64,000 nucleotides of DNA from Desulfomicrobium orale DSM 12838 (GCF_001553625.1 NZ_CP014230.1:1488001-1552000); one strand, 5' to 3'. Counted from the stretch's first letter, positions 7,287 through 16,039 are shown. Made by a program: numbers and translations. The notes: a model not told the origin generated them from the sequence alone.

Positions 7287-8333
7287 CTAAAGCCGCCGGG
7301 TGATTTCGTAGTGGTTGATGACGATTTTGGACACGTAATCCACAGTCTCGCCGAAATTGGGTATGCGCCCGAAGGATGCGTACACTCCGGAAGGATAGGA
7401 CGTGTTGCCGGGGCCCGCGTTGTATCCGGCCGTGGCGGCCAGAATGTTGCCGTTTCGGGCACGCAGGTTTTCCGCCATCATGCGGACCATGGCTCCGATG
7501 CTGTGCTCGTAGAGAACGCGCTGGTCGAATTTTTCCAGAAAAACCACATCCTGCGGATTGAAAATGGACCGCTCGGCAAAGTTTTCCTGCAGGTATTGCC
7601 GGGCGTTGTCGCGGGCCTGACTGTATTCGCTCTGAAGTTTTTCCATGCTCTGCAGAGTCGTCAGATACGCCTTGGCGTTGGTTACGGGCTTTCCGGCGGC
7701 CAAGGTATTCAGGATGGCGCGCAGGGTTTTGGACGGGCTGCTGAACAGCGTGGAGTTTTCCCGGCGTAGGGTTCTGGTCCGGGTGCGGAGTTGGGCCGCC
7801 CGCTCGAATTCCGGTTCCAGCTCCGGCTTGCGCGCTACGCCCGGCGGCAGTTTGTGGGCGTCGGCGCAGACCAGACCGTAGGTGCGGGCTGTGGGGGCGA
7901 TGAACTGGCATGGTCCCACGGCCAGGGCCGAGGACACGGCGAATTCGTAGAAAAAGGATTCAGCCATGATCTGTCCCATGATCCAGCAGGGATCCACAGG
8001 ATGGATGGCGGCGTGGCTTATGGCGGCCTGAACTACGTGGCGGGCTATTTCCGTGACCCGGACGTGCATGTCGATGCGACTCAGGGGAAGCTTCCAGACA
8101 GGAAGATTGGCCGTCGGGTAGGTGTCGAAAAGAAAATTGAGCACCGCCCGGGCCAGAGTGGCGTCAAATCCGGGAGTGGAAATTCTGGCCAGCAGAAGTG
8201 CCGGGTCCTTGTCCTGAATGATCCGGATTTCGGGCTGGTCCGGAAGGGCGGCCTCTTCGGCCCGGGCCGTGCCGGCCATGAAAAAAAGCGGCGCCAGAGA
8301 TGCCTTGAGCAGGGTACGGCGGGATGTGTTCAT
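7287..8333 (-). CDS. Lytic transglycosylase, SLT-like, with a long insertion
   Basis: 348 residues from the ATG at 8333. The N-terminus has a twin-arginine-like signal (S-R-R-T-L-L-K-A then hydrophobic, cleavage after T-A-R-A). The SLT core is visible: catalytic E125 in M-A-E-S-F, S-A-L-A-V-G-P-C-Q-F-I-A-P-T-A, and G-Y-N-A-G-P-G at 303-309. These two halves are normally some 50-70 residues apart; here they are separated by about 150 residues rich in charged helices. It would cleave murein glycan strands in the periplasm. The start overlaps the DUF1992 stop by four bases, so the two are translationally coupled. Confidence 0.85.
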   Translation of the reverse strand: MNTSRRTLLKASLAPLFFMAGTARAEEAALPDQPEIRIIQDKDPALLLARISTPGFDATLARAVLNFLFDTYPTANLPVWKLPLSRIDMHVRVTEIARHVVQAAISHAAIHPVDPCWIMGQIMAESFFYEFAVSSALAVGPCQFIAPTARTYGLVCADAHKLPPGVARKPELEPEFERAAQLRTRTRTLRRENSTLFSSPSKTLRAILNTLAAGKPVTNAKAYLTTLQSMEKLQSEYSQARDNARQYLQENFAERSIFNPQDVVFLEKFDQRVLYEHSIGAMVRMMAENLRARNGNILAATAGYNAGPGNTSYPSGVYASFGRIPNFGETVDYVSKIVINHYEITRRL

Positions 8334-8710
8334 GATTGCGTTTCGTTCAGGGACATGCGGGCCACGACCTTGCGGAAGTAGGCTTCGTTTTCTTCCAGCA
8401 GAAGCCCGCCGAAACGGATTCTGGCCGTGGTCATGAGCATGTCGATTTTGCGGATCTGGCGTACTTTCCGGGATTCGTCCGTCTCCCGTTCCAGGCATTC
8501 GATCAGGGAATGGATATCCTTCTGGGCCTGGATTTCTTCGGGCACATATCCCGCGTTTTTAAGGACAGTGTAGGCCATGCGCAGATGTTCCGGTACAAGG
8601 GGGCCCTCTTCCGGCGGCAGAGGGCGGCCCTGGCCGGCAAGGCCGTCGAACACCCCCTGGCGCTGAGCGTCGAGAATGGCCCGTTCGGCCAGTTCCGCCA
8701 GAATGTTCAT
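8330..8710 (-). CDS. DUF1992 (DnaJ homologue subfamily C member 28-like) protein
   Basis: 126 residues starting M-N-I-L-A-E-L-A-E-R-A-I. The family signature G-V-F-D-G-L-A-G-Q-G-R-P-L-P and the following helical region with K-N-A-G-Y-V-P-E-E-I match DUF1992, a widespread small cytoplasmic family of unknown function. It sits between the thioredoxin-like gene (4 bp away) and the transglycosylase (ATGA overlap), so the three are one operon. What links them is not known. Confidence 0.88.
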   Translation of the reverse strand: MNILAELAERAILDAQRQGVFDGLAGQGRPLPPEEGPLVPEHLRMAYTVLKNAGYVPEEIQAQKDIHSLIECLERETDESRKVRQIRKIDMLMTTARIRFGGLLLEENEAYFRKVVARMSLNETQS

Positions 8711-8714
8711 GATA

Positions 8715-9173
8715 TTACAGGAGTTCCTGAACCACGTGGCGGAAGCTGTCCTCGGAAATGATTCCCAGGTGGTCCAGCACTTTTTTTCCACTGCGGTCGT
8801 AAATGACGGTTCTGGGGATGGAGCTGATGGACAGCATGGCGCTTATTTCCCGGTTGTCCAGGTAAATGGGGAAATTGGCCTTGTACCGGGTGATGAAGTT
8901 TTCTACGGGCCGGACATTGTTGTCCACGGAGATGCCGATGATTGTCAGATCGTCTTCCGAAAACTGGTTCCTCAGGGCGACGAGTCCCGGAAATTCCTGC
9001 ACGCAGGGGCCGCACCAGGTGGCCCAGTAATTGATGATGAGCACTTTTCCCTTGCTGGCTTCGGTCAGAGTGTGCAGTTCTTTGATGCCGATCTGCTTTA
9101 CGCCTGCGGCCATGGCCGGAGTGGACAGGATCAGGGTCAGCAGAAGGAGAGAAAGTATATTACGTAGCTTCAT
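8715..9173 (-). CDS. TlpA/ResA-type periplasmic thioredoxin-like protein
   Basis: 152 residues with an N-terminal signal peptide (L-L-L-L-T-L-I-L-S-T-P-A-M-A-A). The thioredoxin fold carries the redox site W-A-T-W-C-G-P-C and the cis-Pro region S-S-I-P-R-T-V-I. Such proteins reduce or isomerise disulfides outside the inner membrane, commonly for cytochrome c maturation or envelope enzymes. The ATG at 9173 has AAGGAAC upstream. It is the first gene of the thioredoxin - DUF1992 - transglycosylase operon, which suggests, without proof, service to an exported protein. Confidence 0.88.
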   Translation of the reverse strand: MKLRNILSLLLLTLILSTPAMAAGVKQIGIKELHTLTEASKGKVLIINYWATWCGPCVQEFPGLVALRNQFSEDDLTIIGISVDNNVRPVENFITRYKANFPIYLDNREISAMLSISSIPRTVIYDRSGKKVLDHLGIISEDSFRHVVQELL

Positions 9174-9311
9174 GAGAGTTCCTTGAGAATTTTCTGCAAA
9201 AGGTTGTAAGGGAAGTTCCCCGGCTAGCCTGATTGGCATTCAGACGTCAACGCTCCGAAAGGAGCTGCCTGCCGGGGTCTGCAAAGTTTCAAAACATATG
9301 CGGGGCAAGGC

Positions 9312-9968
9312 ATGAACAGGTTCATCAGTAAAAAAGTGACGGTGGAGGAGCCGGACGCGACCATGATTTTTCGTCCGGGACAATTCAGGCGCGCACCGTT
9401 TCGTTTGGAAGAGAAGAATATCTATCTCGTCGGCATGCGGGCCAGCGGCAAGACCACGGTGGGAAAGGCTTTGGCCGCCGTCTTTGGATGCGATTTCACG
9501 GATACGGACGTGATGATCGTGAAGACGGCCGGGGAGAGCATTGATTCCCTTGTCGCCCGGCACGGCTGGGAGCGTTTCCGGGAAATGGAAAAACAGGCTC
9601 TGTCCGAGGCCGCCGGGCTGCCGGGCAAGGTCGTAGGCACGGGCGGCGGGGCTGTCCTGGCGGAAGAAAATCGCCGGCAGATGGAGAAAACAGGCGTTAT
9701 TTTTTATCTGGCCGCCGACGCGGCTCTCCTGGTCCGGCGGCTTCTGGCCGATCCGCAGTCGGCGCAGCGTCCGGCCCTGACCGCGCTGGAGCTTCATGAC
9801 GAAGTGGTCGCGGTCATGTCCGAACGCGAACCTTTATACATGGCCTGCATGGATCACATGTTGCAAGCGCACCGGGAGGTGGATCAGCTGGTCGACGATA
9901 TTCTGGTGGCTCTTGGGCTCAGGGAATGGGATTATACCCAGAAGGAACGGATTCTTGACCGCTACTGA
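9312..9968 (+). CDS. Shikimate kinase (first copy)
   Basis: 218 residues. The P-loop is G-M-R-A-S-G-K-T-T, followed by the shikimate-binding D-T-D motif, F-R-E-M-E, the G-T-G-G-G-A-V loop and an R-containing lid (S-A-Q-R-P-A-L). All residues expected of AroK/AroL are present. The reaction is ATP-dependent 3-phosphorylation of shikimate in the aromatic amino acid pathway. About 38 residues precede the first strand, longer than usual; an in-frame ATG at 9363 downstream of GGAGGAG would shorten the protein by 17 residues and may be the true start. A second, less canonical copy lies at 50278-50796. Its 3' end is 10 bp from the convergent polyferredoxin gene. Confidence 0.87.
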   Translation: MNRFISKKVTVEEPDATMIFRPGQFRRAPFRLEEKNIYLVGMRASGKTTVGKALAAVFGCDFTDTDVMIVKTAGESIDSLVARHGWERFREMEKQALSEAAGLPGKVVGTGGGAVLAEENRRQMEKTGVIFYLAADAALLVRRLLADPQSAQRPALTALELHDEVVAVMSEREPLYMACMDHMLQAHREVDQLVDDILVALGLREWDYTQKERILDRY

Positions 9969-9978
9969 GGGCAAGGGG

Positions 9979-11277
9979 TCAGATGCGGGCTACAGCCAGA
10001 AACGCGGCATGCAGGGCCGCCGCCAGAGCGACGAAAATCCGCCGGGAATTATCCGCGGAGAATCCGAAAAGTTTATATCGCAGGAATCCGTGAGGGCATC
10101 TGGACAGGCAGTCTCCGCATAGCGAGCAGGACAGGCCGGGCCGTCCGGCATCGAGATCGGCCGGGGTCAGGGCGTTGTACCGGCAGGCTTTGACGCAGGC
10201 GCCGCAGCGCGTGCATCCGTCATCCATGCGGACCCGCCAGGGCAGCATCCGGCCCGCCAGATTGGCCACAAGACCCACGGGACACCAGACCGTGCAGTGA
10301 GTCATGACGCCGTTTCGTCTGGAGTAAAGGAGCATGACCAGTATTCCGGCCAGACCGAAGGCCGCCGCCGCGCCGAGGGCCGTCGAACCCGAGGCGCCGG
10401 AATAGCTGAGCAGAAGGGGAACGAGGATGGCCAGAACCAGCATCGCCGCGCGCAGACGGCAGGTCCAGCCGGGCAGCGGGCGCGGCTTTCCGGCGGCCAG
10501 CCGGGACAGACGGTCGTCCCAGGCTCCGAAATAGCAGAGATGGCTGCACCAGGCCGAACCCAGCAGAAGCAGGGACGCGCCGAACAGGATGAGCATGAAA
10601 AAGCCTTCGCCGCGGTACAGGGGGCCGGACAGGATCAGGGCCGGTACGGGCAGGTGCAGGGTGCCGGTCATGAGAAATCGGGACCATCCGGCCAGGCCGA
10701 GGGCCAGCTGGACGAAAAAGACCAGAGAGAAGAAGGTCCAGGCCAGCGACCGTGCGCGTGCGCTCTGCGGCCCAAGGAGCCATTCGGCCAGAATGCCGGC
10801 GTAAAGGGCGAAGCAGACCGTCCAGAACGGGCCGGACGCGGGAAAGAAGCGTTCTCCGAGCAGCAGCGGCACGGGAGCTTTGTGCCGGGCCAGGGTCAGT
10901 ATGGCGGCAGTGAGTATGAAGGCGGCTGTCCGGACCCAGGCTGCGCCGTTCATGCTGTCTGCCTCGCCGCGCCGCATCAGCAGGGCGGTCAGGGCGGCAT
11001 GGGCCAGACAGACCGTTCCCAGAATGGCGGCCAGGCGCATCCAGGGCTCTTGCGTCAGGACACGCCACTGAATCAGGTGCGCAGTCAGACTGGTCCAGAG
11101 GGCGGTTGCGGCCAGGGCGCCCAGAACGAGGAGCGGCCGGGGCAGAAGACGCGGGAAAAATGCGGCGGCCGGGGGAAGAAGGGCCGCCAGGGCCAGCCAC
11201 GGACCGCCGGAGCGCAGGAAGTGCGCCGCCGTGACCATGCCGCACAGAAAGAGAAGTATTCGCGCGATCGTGCTCAT
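9979..11277 (-). CDS. Membrane polyferredoxin, NapH/NosR/YccM-like
   Basis: 432 residues with roughly ten hydrophobic segments. Two cysteine pairs sit near membrane segments (C-S-H-L-C and C-T-V-W-C-P), the hallmark of NapH-like Fe-S membrane proteins. The C-terminal cytoplasmic domain has two 4Fe-4S motifs (C-T-R-C-G-A-C-V-K-A-C and C-S-L-C-G-D-C-L-S-R-C-P). Such proteins pass electrons between the quinone pool and soluble partners. The start overlaps the stop of the upstream Fe-S gene (ATGA), so the two very likely work together. The acceptor or donor is unknown. Confidence 0.85.
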   Translation of the reverse strand: MSTIARILLFLCGMVTAAHFLRSGGPWLALAALLPPAAAFFPRLLPRPLLVLGALAATALWTSLTAHLIQWRVLTQEPWMRLAAILGTVCLAHAALTALLMRRGEADSMNGAAWVRTAAFILTAAILTLARHKAPVPLLLGERFFPASGPFWTVCFALYAGILAEWLLGPQSARARSLAWTFFSLVFFVQLALGLAGWSRFLMTGTLHLPVPALILSGPLYRGEGFFMLILFGASLLLLGSAWCSHLCYFGAWDDRLSRLAAGKPRPLPGWTCRLRAAMLVLAILVPLLLSYSGASGSTALGAAAAFGLAGILVMLLYSRRNGVMTHCTVWCPVGLVANLAGRMLPWRVRMDDGCTRCGACVKACRYNALTPADLDAGRPGLSCSLCGDCLSRCPHGFLRYKLFGFSADNSRRIFVALAAALHAAFLAVARI

Positions 11278-11879
11278 GGCCGGACCAGGCGGTCGAAGTT
11301 TTCTTGGCCCATGTCGCGGATCAGGTCGCCCAGCCGCTGGCCCGCCCTGTACCGGCCCATGAGAACGGCCAGTGTTGCGGACAGGATGCGCAGGGCGTCC
11401 TTTTCGGAGAAAAATCCCAGCTCGTGGGCCAGGCGTGGATGGCGCCCCAGTTTGCCGCCAAGCAGTACACGGTAGCCCTGCTCGCTCATCTCAAGCGCCG
11501 ATACCGGACAGACCCGGACGCAGGCCGCGCAGCCCAGACACCGGGCCGTGTCGAGCCGGATGCCCTGATCCAGCTTCAGGGCGTTTTCGGCGCAGGCTGA
11601 CAGGCATTGCCGGCAGGCTGTGCATTTCTCCGGGTGTACGCTGAGCCGGGCTGTGGCGATGAGCCCGAAGTCCGCGATATGGGGCTGGGCGCAGCCGTTG
11701 GCGCAGGATGCGGCGGCGATGCGGAAGTGGTGATGGCGGCGTGAAGCCGCGTACCGCTTGAGCAGAAAATCGGGCCAGCCGCTGGCGGCCACGGTCGCTT
11801 CCAGTTTGGCGGAGAGCTCCGCCGTGAACACGGCGCGGGGGCATGAGGTCTGGCAGGTCTTGATGGCGGACGCGTGCAT
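11274..11879 (-). CDS. Sulfite/nitrite-reductase-like ferredoxin protein
   Basis: 201 residues from the ATG at 11879; the ribosome site is weak, so the start could lie further upstream. F-R-I-A-A-A-S-C-A-N-G-C-A-Q-P resembles the siroheme/Fe-S cysteine region of sulfite and nitrite reductases. It is followed by two ferredoxin motifs (C-T-A-C-R-Q-C-L-S-A-C and C-L-G-C-A-A-C-V-R-V-C-P) and G-Y-R-V-L-L-G-G-K-L-G-R-H-P, also typical of DsrAB/AsrC-type proteins. At about 200 residues it is too short for a full reductase. I read it as an electron-carrying relative rather than a sulfite reductase. It is coupled to the polyferredoxin gene. Confidence 0.72.
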   Translation of the reverse strand: MHASAIKTCQTSCPRAVFTAELSAKLEATVAASGWPDFLLKRYAASRRHHHFRIAAASCANGCAQPHIADFGLIATARLSVHPEKCTACRQCLSACAENALKLDQGIRLDTARCLGCAACVRVCPVSALEMSEQGYRVLLGGKLGRHPRLAHELGFFSEKDALRILSATLAVLMGRYRAGQRLGDLIRDMGQENFDRLVRP

Positions 11880-11953
11880 GATGGCACCATGGATCGGGGA
11901 CGGATGGGAATCTTTGACCCGCGTCAAAAATTCCCGTTCTTGCGTGTGGGAAA

Positions 11954-12334
11954 TCAGCCGAGAGTGATGATGAAAGGCACGGCGTGCAGTGTTCTGGAAA
12001 TCTCCCGGGTGGGTGAAAAGGACCATGACGCGGCGGTACGGCCGATTTTTCCGGCCAGTTCACCGGCAAGGCGGCCCATGGCCAGAAGCGGGTGGCGGGA
12101 AAAAACCTGGGGCAGGCCGTAGGTCAGGTTGCAGGCCAGGCATTTCCCGGGACGCTGCTCCAGATGCAGGAGAAAATGCAGCTCCGAGGGTGTTGCGGCC
12201 TGGAATCTGAGCTTGATGTCGTAGGCGCCTTCGGCCGCGTCGCCGTACATGGCCTCGAAGAATGCGTCGCTTTTTTCCAGAGGGAAGATTTCATCCAGAT
12301 AGTCCGGGGTGAAAATCTGCGTGGGATCGGTCAT
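11954..12334 (-). CDS. Conserved hypothetical protein with a C-x-x-C motif
   Basis: 126 residues from an ATG preceded by AGGAGC. It begins M-T-D-P-T-Q-I-F-T-P-D-Y-L-D-E-I-F-P and carries a single K-C-L-A-C motif in the middle. It has no signal peptide, no membrane segment and no fold I can name. It is first in the minus-strand operon with the two Fe-S genes, 74 bp before the next start, so a role in assembling or regulating that electron-transfer module is plausible but only inferred from position. Confidence 0.65.
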   Translation of the reverse strand: MTDPTQIFTPDYLDEIFPLEKSDAFFEAMYGDAAEGAYDIKLRFQAATPSELHFLLHLEQRPGKCLACNLTYGLPQVFSRHPLLAMGRLAGELAGKIGRTAASWSFSPTREISRTLHAVPFIITLG

Positions 12335-12421
12335 GCTGTGCTCCTGTTGTCGGTTTCGCCGTGTCCTATGCGCGGCGGACAGTTGCGGTCAAGAACAGGG
12401 TTGGCTCCGGGAGAGAAAGAG

Positions 12422-12622
12422 ATGCAGGACAAGATCGACAATCTTGAAATTACTGTTTTCTATTTGCAGAAAACGGTTGATGACCTGAATGCTGTCATCG
12501 TAGAACAACAAAAAGAACTCCGGGAACTGGGGCGGATGGTGAAACTTCTGGGGAAAAAGCTCCATGAAATATCCGTTTCGCGGACGGAGCCGCCCCTCGA
12601 TGAGAGGCCGCCCCATTACTGA
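12422..12622 (+). CDS. slyX: SlyX family protein
   Basis: 66 residues forming a continuous coiled coil (I-D-N-L-E-I-T-V-F-Y-L-Q-K-T-V-D-D-L-N) and closing with a proline-rich tail ending P-P-H-Y, exactly the layout of SlyX proteins. The function is not firmly known. The ATG at 12422 is preceded by GGGAGAG; a longer frame upstream is not supported. It lies 21 bp before the HDOD-kinase gene on the same strand. Confidence 0.85.
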   Translation: MQDKIDNLEITVFYLQKTVDDLNAVIVEQQKELRELGRMVKLLGKKLHEISVSRTEPPLDERPPHY

Positions 12623-12643
12623 TCTCGACCCGAAGGAGAAAAC

Positions 12644-14956
12644 ATGACCACGACTCATTCCTCCCTTCCGGGAGGGGAGGGCTCGGATGCGCAGATGGTA
12701 CAGTCTCTGCGTTCCGTCTTGCAGCAGATCGAAGAGCTGCCGTCCCTGCCGTCGGTGGCCAACGCCGTTTTGGATCATATACTCAAGCAGGACTACAACT
12801 ATGCGAAGCTGGCCCGGCTCATTGAATCCGATCCCTCGCTGATGCTCAAGATCATCCAGCATGCCAATCTGGCGACCTACTCCGGCCGGAGCCAGGTGAC
12901 CGGGATCGAGCAGGCCTTAAACCGCCTGGGCAGCAGAACGGTGCAAACCCTGCTGCTGTCCGCGCTGATCCGCGATTCTCTCATTCAGGGAAACAGAATT
13001 GAAGAGGAAGAGCAGCGGGGGCTTTGGAAGCACTCTCTGGGCACGGCCGTGTACGCGGCCCTCGTCGCGGAAAAAGCGAATCCGGGACTGGCCGGAGAAG
13101 CTTTTGTGGCCGGCCTTCTGCATGATATCGGGCGGATTTTTCTGCATAGCTATGTCAACCGGGACTATGTCCGCGTCTGCCGGCACATGGAGGAATTGCG
13201 GGAATGCGTGGTGGACTCGGAACGGGCGGTTCTGGGTACGGACCACGCATACATAGGACGGTGGATCGCCCAGAAATGGCGGCTGCCGGAATCCATGCTG
13301 AACGCCATTTCCATGCATCACGACGATGTTTCCTCGCTGCGCGAATCAGGAGACATTCTGGCGATGGTGGTTTCTCTGGCCAATCTCCTGACTCATGTCA
13401 CCCTGCCGGGCGACGCAGGGTGGAATGCCTCAGAACAGCCGCGCCACAAGGAATTGTGCGCAGTCCTCGGGCTTACGGAACAGGACATTCAGGAGATTCA
13501 CGAGGCATTCATGCCCGCATTCGCCGACCGGGCGAAAGTATTCGATCTGGAAGGCGATCAGGTCGCGCTTTTTCTTTCTTCCCTGCAAAAAGCCAATCAG
13601 CGGCTCATGAGGATCAGTCTGGAGCTGGACCAGACCCAGAAGGGCCTGGAGCTTTCCAACCGTTTCGCCATGCTCGGTTCCACGGCCAGCCTTAAAATGA
13701 GCAAGGCCCAGACGGCCGAGCATGTTTTTGATTCCGTGGGCACATGCATGGTCGAGGCCGTGGGGGTCAAAAAGGGGTTCGCGTACTGGGTCGTCCCCGA
13801 GAGTAAAATGCTACAAGGAGTCATCTGGAGCGGAGAAGGCGGGCGGCGGCACGTGTCTTTTTCTCTGGATGGCGAAGGCAAGCCGGACTTCAGCACGGGG
13901 CCGACACTGCCGGACTCCCTCAGGGCGCTGGCCGGCTCGCATTCCGAGCGCTGCGCCGCGTCTTCCCACATGGACCGGGAACTGTGGCTCAAACAGTTCT
14001 TCATGGTTCGCGGGTACTATATCTTCCCGCTGATAGGATCGGATTTCACGGGGGAAATGTGCATCCTGCGGATGCCGGACACAAGCCCCAAAATGACTTC
14101 CCAGGAATACATGGGGTACTCTCAGGTTTCCTGCATGGCCTCGGCCACGCTGGACCGGCTGCGGCTTTTCGACAATCTGCAGGCCAGGGCCGATGAGCTG
14201 GCCAGAGCCTTGTGGAAAAATCAACAGATCAACCTGCAACTGCTTCAGACGGAACGCCTGGCCGCTGTCGGGCAGTTGGCTGCGGGCGCGGCCCATGAGA
14301 TCAACAATCCGCTGGCCATTATTTCCGCCCGTACCCAGATGCTGGAAAACCGGGAGCAGGACGAGAAAAAACGCCGTGATCTGCGGCAGATTTCGCAGCA
14401 GATCGAGCGTATTTCCATCATTCTGAGAAACCTCATGGGGTTTGCCCGGCCCAATGCGCCGCAGGTCACGAATATCGATCTGAACGGGCTGCTGGAGAAA
14501 ATCATCGGTCTGGTGGAATCCGTTTTCCGGAGACACCGCATCAGCATCAAAAGACAGTTCGATTCGTCTCTGCCCCGCATTCCCGGCGATGCCAATCAGT
14601 TGGAGCAGGTTTTTCTGAATCTGGCGATCAATGCCCTGCATGCCATGGAAAAGTCCGGAGGAATGCTGGTCGTCAGCACCTCGCTTGTGGAGAACGGCAA
14701 ACGGGTTCGCGCGGCCATAAAGGACACCGGGGTGGGGATCGCTCCGGAAAATCTGCAGCGCATTTTCGATCCGTTCTTCACCACCAAGGCCGAGGGGCAG
14801 GGCACCGGACTCGGACTATCCACGGCCTATGGCATCGTCGCCAATCATTATGGCGAAATCACCGTGCACAGCGAACTGGGAAAAGGAACGGAAGTGCGCG
14901 TTGTGCTGCCGACTGTTTCCACGCTCGACGGCAAAGCTTCGAGCTCCGCGTCCTGA
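12644..14956 (+). CDS. HDOD-domain histidine kinase
   Basis: 770 residues and three parts. Residues about 25-225 are an HDOD domain that keeps several HD-type residues (H130, H160-D161). Residues about 340-510 look like a GAF-type sensor. From 535 there is a full kinase core: H551 in A-A-H-E-I-N-N-P-L-A, N-box N-L-A-I-N-A-L-H, G1 D-T-G-V-G-I-A at 694, G2 G-Q-G-T-G-L-G-L-S at about 718. No transmembrane segment is seen, so it is a cytoplasmic sensor. It is preceded by AAGGAG. No response regulator is adjacent; the partner must be elsewhere. Confidence 0.9.
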   Translation: MTTTHSSLPGGEGSDAQMVQSLRSVLQQIEELPSLPSVANAVLDHILKQDYNYAKLARLIESDPSLMLKIIQHANLATYSGRSQVTGIEQALNRLGSRTVQTLLLSALIRDSLIQGNRIEEEEQRGLWKHSLGTAVYAALVAEKANPGLAGEAFVAGLLHDIGRIFLHSYVNRDYVRVCRHMEELRECVVDSERAVLGTDHAYIGRWIAQKWRLPESMLNAISMHHDDVSSLRESGDILAMVVSLANLLTHVTLPGDAGWNASEQPRHKELCAVLGLTEQDIQEIHEAFMPAFADRAKVFDLEGDQVALFLSSLQKANQRLMRISLELDQTQKGLELSNRFAMLGSTASLKMSKAQTAEHVFDSVGTCMVEAVGVKKGFAYWVVPESKMLQGVIWSGEGGRRHVSFSLDGEGKPDFSTGPTLPDSLRALAGSHSERCAASSHMDRELWLKQFFMVRGYYIFPLIGSDFTGEMCILRMPDTSPKMTSQEYMGYSQVSCMASATLDRLRLFDNLQARADELARALWKNQQINLQLLQTERLAAVGQLAAGAAHEINNPLAIISARTQMLENREQDEKKRRDLRQISQQIERISIILRNLMGFARPNAPQVTNIDLNGLLEKIIGLVESVFRRHRISIKRQFDSSLPRIPGDANQLEQVFLNLAINALHAMEKSGGMLVVSTSLVENGKRVRAAIKDTGVGIAPENLQRIFDPFFTTKAEGQGTGLGLSTAYGIVANHYGEITVHSELGKGTEVRVVLPTVSTLDGKASSSAS

Positions 14957-14991
14957 CTGCCTGATCGTGCCGACTGCATTCTGGAAAGTCC

Positions 14992-15380
14992 GTGAATCTC
15001 GTATCCATTCTGCTCGCCGCCGCAGGCGGAGCGGCGGGGGCGGCTCTCCGGTTCTGCCTGGCGGAGCTTGTGCTGCGCCATGCCGCCGGGTGCCGTTTCC
15101 CTGTGGCCACTTTCGCGGTGAATCTGGCGGGCTGCCTTCTGGCCGGTCTGTTGAGCGGCCTTGCGGACAGATATGGTTTCTTTTCGATTCAGGAGCGGGT
15201 TTTTCTTTTCACCGGCCTCCTGGGCGGGTTCACCACTTTTTCCGCCTTTTTGGTCTGGAAACGTTCGCCCTGTTGTGTCAGCACGGATTTTTTCCGGCCG
15301 CAGGCTATGTGTTGGGGAGCGTTTGCTGTGGCCTGCTCCTTGTATGGCTTGGTTGCTATCTGACCGCCATGCGCCGGTGA
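14992..15380 (+). pseudogene. crcB: Fluoride channel CrcB/FluC, with an internal frame break
   Basis: From a GTG at 14992 the frame reads a good FluC start (A-A-G-G-A-A-G-A-A-L-R-F and F-A-V-N-L-A-G-C) through F-T-G-L-L-G-G-F-T-T-F-S-A-F. After the T5 run at 15247-15251 the correct continuation (G-L-E-T-F-A-L-L then G-Y-V-L-G-S-V and W-L-G-C-Y-L) is in the -1 frame and ends at 15380. Without the break the protein would be about 129 residues, the family length. FluC dimers expel fluoride. In the zero frame the stop is at 15363 and the last two helices are scrambled. It could be a pseudogene, a base-call error or, less likely, programmed slippage at TTT-TTG. Confidence 0.8.
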
Positions 15381-15419
15381 ATGGTCTCCCGGCGCGGCCG
15401 TAACCACAAACCCGAAAAA

Positions 15420-15920
15420 ATGATGGCTCTGCTCGCCTCCTCTCTTTTCTGTCTGTTGCTGGTTCTGGCCTTTGCCACCCATTTGTTTTCGTTGCCCTCC
15501 AACTGGCTGCTGCTGCTGATCATCGCCGGATGGGCTGCCTGGCAGCCGGAAGCGCATGTTTCTCTGGCGCGCTGGATTTTTTTGCTCGGCCTCGCGGCCG
15601 CGGCCGAAGTGATGGAGTTTCTGGGGCAATACTGGAGTGCGGGAAAGTACGGGGCCTCCAAAGCCGGGAACTGGGGTTCCCTGGCCGGGGCGATCATCGG
15701 AGCCTTTCTGGGAATTCCGTTTTTTTTCGGTCTGGGGGCTTTGCCCTGCGCTTTGGCCGGAGCTTACGGCGGGTGCCTGCTGGTCGAACTCTGGCGCAAG
15801 CGGCCGCTCTACGAAGCTAAAAAGGCGGCTACCGGCGCGCTGCTGGGGAAAATCTGGGGATTCGCGGGAAAAATCGCCGCTGGGGCGGTTATTCTGTACC
15901 AGGGAATACAGCTGGCATAA
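15420..15920 (+). CDS. DUF456 family small membrane protein
   Basis: 166 residues if started at 15420; an in-frame ATG at 15381, just after the crcB stop, would add 13. Neither start has a convincing ribosome site. Hydrophobic helices alternate with glycine-rich turns (G-S-L-A-G-A-I-I-G-A-F-L-G-I-P-F-F-F-G) and a conserved P-x-x-x-A-x-x-G-A-Y-G-G. This matches DUF456, a Gly-zipper membrane family of unknown function. It follows crcB directly and may be co-transcribed with it. Confidence 0.78.
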   Translation: MMALLASSLFCLLLVLAFATHLFSLPSNWLLLLIIAGWAAWQPEAHVSLARWIFLLGLAAAAEVMEFLGQYWSAGKYGASKAGNWGSLAGAIIGAFLGIPFFFGLGALPCALAGAYGGCLLVELWRKRPLYEAKKAATGALLGKIWGFAGKIAAGAVILYQGIQLA

Positions 15921-16039
15921 GGCGAGATTGATCCGGTCCGGCGCGTGGGGGCTGGCGGGAAGTGGCGGGAGAAATTATTTTCCGGAAAACGAAAGATGCC
16001 GGCCGTGCTTTTTCCCCCTGTCCGGGGTGCTTCCGGAGC

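Noticed and set aside
14957-14991. Possible fluoride riboswitch before crcB
   Set aside because: Only 35 bases separate the kinase gene and crcB and the conserved aptamer words are not there.
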